This document shows, piece by piece, positions 62,667 through 64,000 of a stretch of 64,000 nt of DNA. A program made the translations under genes and the position numbers. This DNA is from Fimbriiglobus sp043785105. GTDB taxonomy: Bacteria > Planctomycetota > Planctomycetia > Gemmatales > Gemmataceae. The notes beneath the pieces were generated by a model that was not told where the DNA came from, made no database searches, and was given only the letters and a program-made list of their open reading frames with translations. Each line of letters starts with the position of its first letter. Position 1 is the stretch's first letter. The stretch lies in the NCBI GenBank assembly GCA_043785105.1, contig JAYVXO010000250.1, positions 1 to 64,000 on the forward strand, given 5' to 3'.

Positions 62667-63791
62667 ATGCGATTCGTGGCGCGCGGTCTGATCGCCGGTT
62701 GGGTGTTACTTGGGGCCGTCTGCACGGGTTGTCACCAGTTCGTAGGAACGGAGGTGTCGTCGCCCCCCGGCGGGGTTGTGCCCGCGACGGCGGACGCGCC
62801 GATACCTTCCGAGGCCGCAATTCGGGCGGCGGTCGGGAAGGCGCACGCGGTGTTGTGGAAAGGGGTCGAGGGACACGCCGAACACCGGAGTTGCTTCACC
62901 TGCCACAACCACGGAGTCCCGGTGTTAGCGTTCGCTACCGCCCGAGAGCGGGGGTTCGCCGTTCCCGAAAAGGACTTCGCCGACCTGCTCGAATTCTCCA
63001 CCGACTACTTCAAATCGTACCGCGAGCGGTTTCTCCGAGGTCGCGGCCCCGGCCCCCTGTCGTTGGGCGGGGCGACCGACACGACCGGGTGGGGACTGTT
63101 CGCGCTCGAGGTCGCCGGGAAGGAACCGGACGAGGTCACGGCGGCGGCGGTCGAGTACACCCTCCAGCGGGATCAGGACCGCGACCACTGGACGACCTGG
63201 GGGCCGTCCCGCCCGCCCGCCGAGGGCAGCGCCTTCATGCCCACGGCGCTGGCGATCCGCGGGCTTCGGGCGTTCGGCCTGCCCGAACACCGGGAGCGGA
63301 TCGCCAAGCGGGTGGAGGCGGCCCGTGGGTGGTTGCTGAGAACCCCGGCCCAGGACACGGAGGATCGGGTCTTCCGGTTAATCGGGCTACGGGCCGCCGG
63401 GGCATCACCGGACGACATCCGCCGGGCGACCGCCGACCTCGCCGTCACCCAACGGGCGGACGGCGGGTGGGGGCAGACCGACGCGATGGCGAGCGACGCT
63501 TACGCGACCGGGTCGGCGTTGACCGCCCTCCAAATGGGCGGGGACTTGCCCGTCACCGATCCGGTGTACCGCCGCGGCGTGGCGTACCTGCTACGGACCC
63601 AACTCGACGACGGGTCGTGGCTGGTCCGGTCGCGGAGTTTCCCGGTCCAGCAATATTACGAGAGCGGGTTCCCGCACGGGCGCAATCAGTTCATCTCGTC
63701 CGCCGCGACCGGGTGGGCGGCCACGGCCTTGGCGCGGGCCTGCCCGACGGACGCCAAGCCCGGCCCGCGCCCCACGACACAACCACAGTAA
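62667..63791 (+). CDS. Prenyltransferase/squalene-oxidase-repeat-like lipoprotein with CXXCH motif
   Basis: 374 aa from the ATG at 62667 (GGAG 8 bp upstream); Met at 62652 is possible. Lipobox LLGAVCTGC gives Cys22. CFTCH (76-80) is a heme-c-type CXXCH, within HRSCFTCHNHGVP. The rest forms an alpha/alpha toroid with helical repeats and the terpene-cyclase-like QRADGGWGQT and RTQLDDGSWLVR blocks. The cyclase acid motif DXDD is not seen, so it is probably not a hopene cyclase. Heme binding would need a cytochrome maturation system, which cannot be checked here. Confidence 0.8.
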   Translation: MRFVARGLIAGWVLLGAVCTGCHQFVGTEVSSPPGGVVPATADAPIPSEAAIRAAVGKAHAVLWKGVEGHAEHRSCFTCHNHGVPVLAFATARERGFAVPEKDFADLLEFSTDYFKSYRERFLRGRGPGPLSLGGATDTTGWGLFALEVAGKEPDEVTAAAVEYTLQRDQDRDHWTTWGPSRPPAEGSAFMPTALAIRGLRAFGLPEHRERIAKRVEAARGWLLRTPAQDTEDRVFRLIGLRAAGASPDDIRRATADLAVTQRADGGWGQTDAMASDAYATGSALTALQMGGDLPVTDPVYRRGVAYLLRTQLDDGSWLVRSRSFPVQQYYESGFPHGRNQFISSAATGWAATALARACPTDAKPGPRPTTQPQ

Positions 63792-63811
63792 CCCCGTCGC
63801 CGGTTCGTCGA

Positions 63812-64000
63812 TCAGATCGGCTTGCGGGCACGCCACACGAGGTACCGCATCGCCCCGGTCCGGTACGCCAACCAGATGCGGCCGATGGTCAGGAGGAACA
63901 CCCGGTTCCGGCTCGCGGTGCTGAGCAAGTAGGCCCGCGCCTGCCGATCGGTGACGATCATGCCAGTCGCCCGCCGGACGCAAACGCCCCACGTCCTGCG
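63812..64000 (-). CDS. C-terminal end of an unidentified gene (partial)
   Basis: A 62-residue open frame from the window edge to a TGA (complement of 63812-63814). It reads ...MIVTDRQARAYLLSTA, then NRVFLLTIGRIWLAYRTGAM and ends RARKPI. It has a hydrophobic helix and basic end, and strongly G/C-ending codons; coding is likely. Family not recognised. Confidence 0.5.
   Translation of the reverse strand, partial: RRTWGVCVRRATGMIVTDRQARAYLLSTASRNRVFLLTIGRIWLAYRTGAMRYLVWRARKPI

Overview
The window looks like chromosomal DNA of a planctomycete, most likely Gemmataceae. This is inferred from content. It encodes methanopterin-linked C1 genes (Fae and an MtdB-type dehydrogenase), Tat- or Sec-exported Gfo/Idh, NHL and PQQ-propeller proteins, a YdjY-domain protein, a CXXCH-bearing toroid lipoprotein, a Ser/Thr kinase and very large secreted-membrane proteins of unknown function. 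Many gene gaps hold palindromic dispersed repeats. No phage, plasmid, CRISPR or rRNA genes were seen; there is one tRNA gene.

Layout. 0-5 kb: end of an unknown gene, a small membrane LRR protein, a class 3 lipase, fae and mtdB, a PIG-L deacetylase and tRNA-Leu(CAA). 5-10.4 kb: a sugar porter plus GH32 fructan hydrolase, facing a zinc/manganese-type ABC pair that lacks its permease. 10.4-21.5 kb: a restriction-endonuclease-like protein, Ldh-family oxidoreductase, aldose epimerase, Ser/Thr kinase, a decayed REP-type transposase framed by inverted palindromic repeats, an RlmI-like methyltransferase, DUF5522, MalQ and a DUF4349 lipoprotein. 21.5-27 kb (minus strand): an HscA chaperone fused in frame to IscX, Gfo/Idh oxidoreductase, NHL protein and ThyX.

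27.3-36 kb holds two adjacent giant proteins (1172 and 1715 aa) of unknown function. They are the best candidate here for an undescribed system. 36-49.5 kb: S9 peptidase, CNNM-like protein, then a minus-strand series including LptF/G-type permease, AsmA-like giant, cysteine desulfurase, patatin lipoprotein, methyltransferase and GT-C glycosyltransferase. 49.8-58.4 kb: FAD oxidoreductase, a lipoprotein/YdjY pair, thioredoxin-like protein, PQQ propeller with membrane tail, orphan antitoxin, nested repeats and aldo/keto reductase. 58.7-64 kb: visibly richer in G+C, with a Tat-exported protein, YceI, a CPVC thioredoxin-like protein and the toroid lipoprotein.

Working together: fae and mtdB act in H4MPT-linked formaldehyde oxidation; GH32, porter, epimerase and MalQ suggest polysaccharide and sugar use; AsmA and LptF/G suggest transport of lipid or LPS to the outer membrane; HscA-IscX belongs to Fe-S cluster assembly. 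Functions rest on motif reading by eye; no database search was run.
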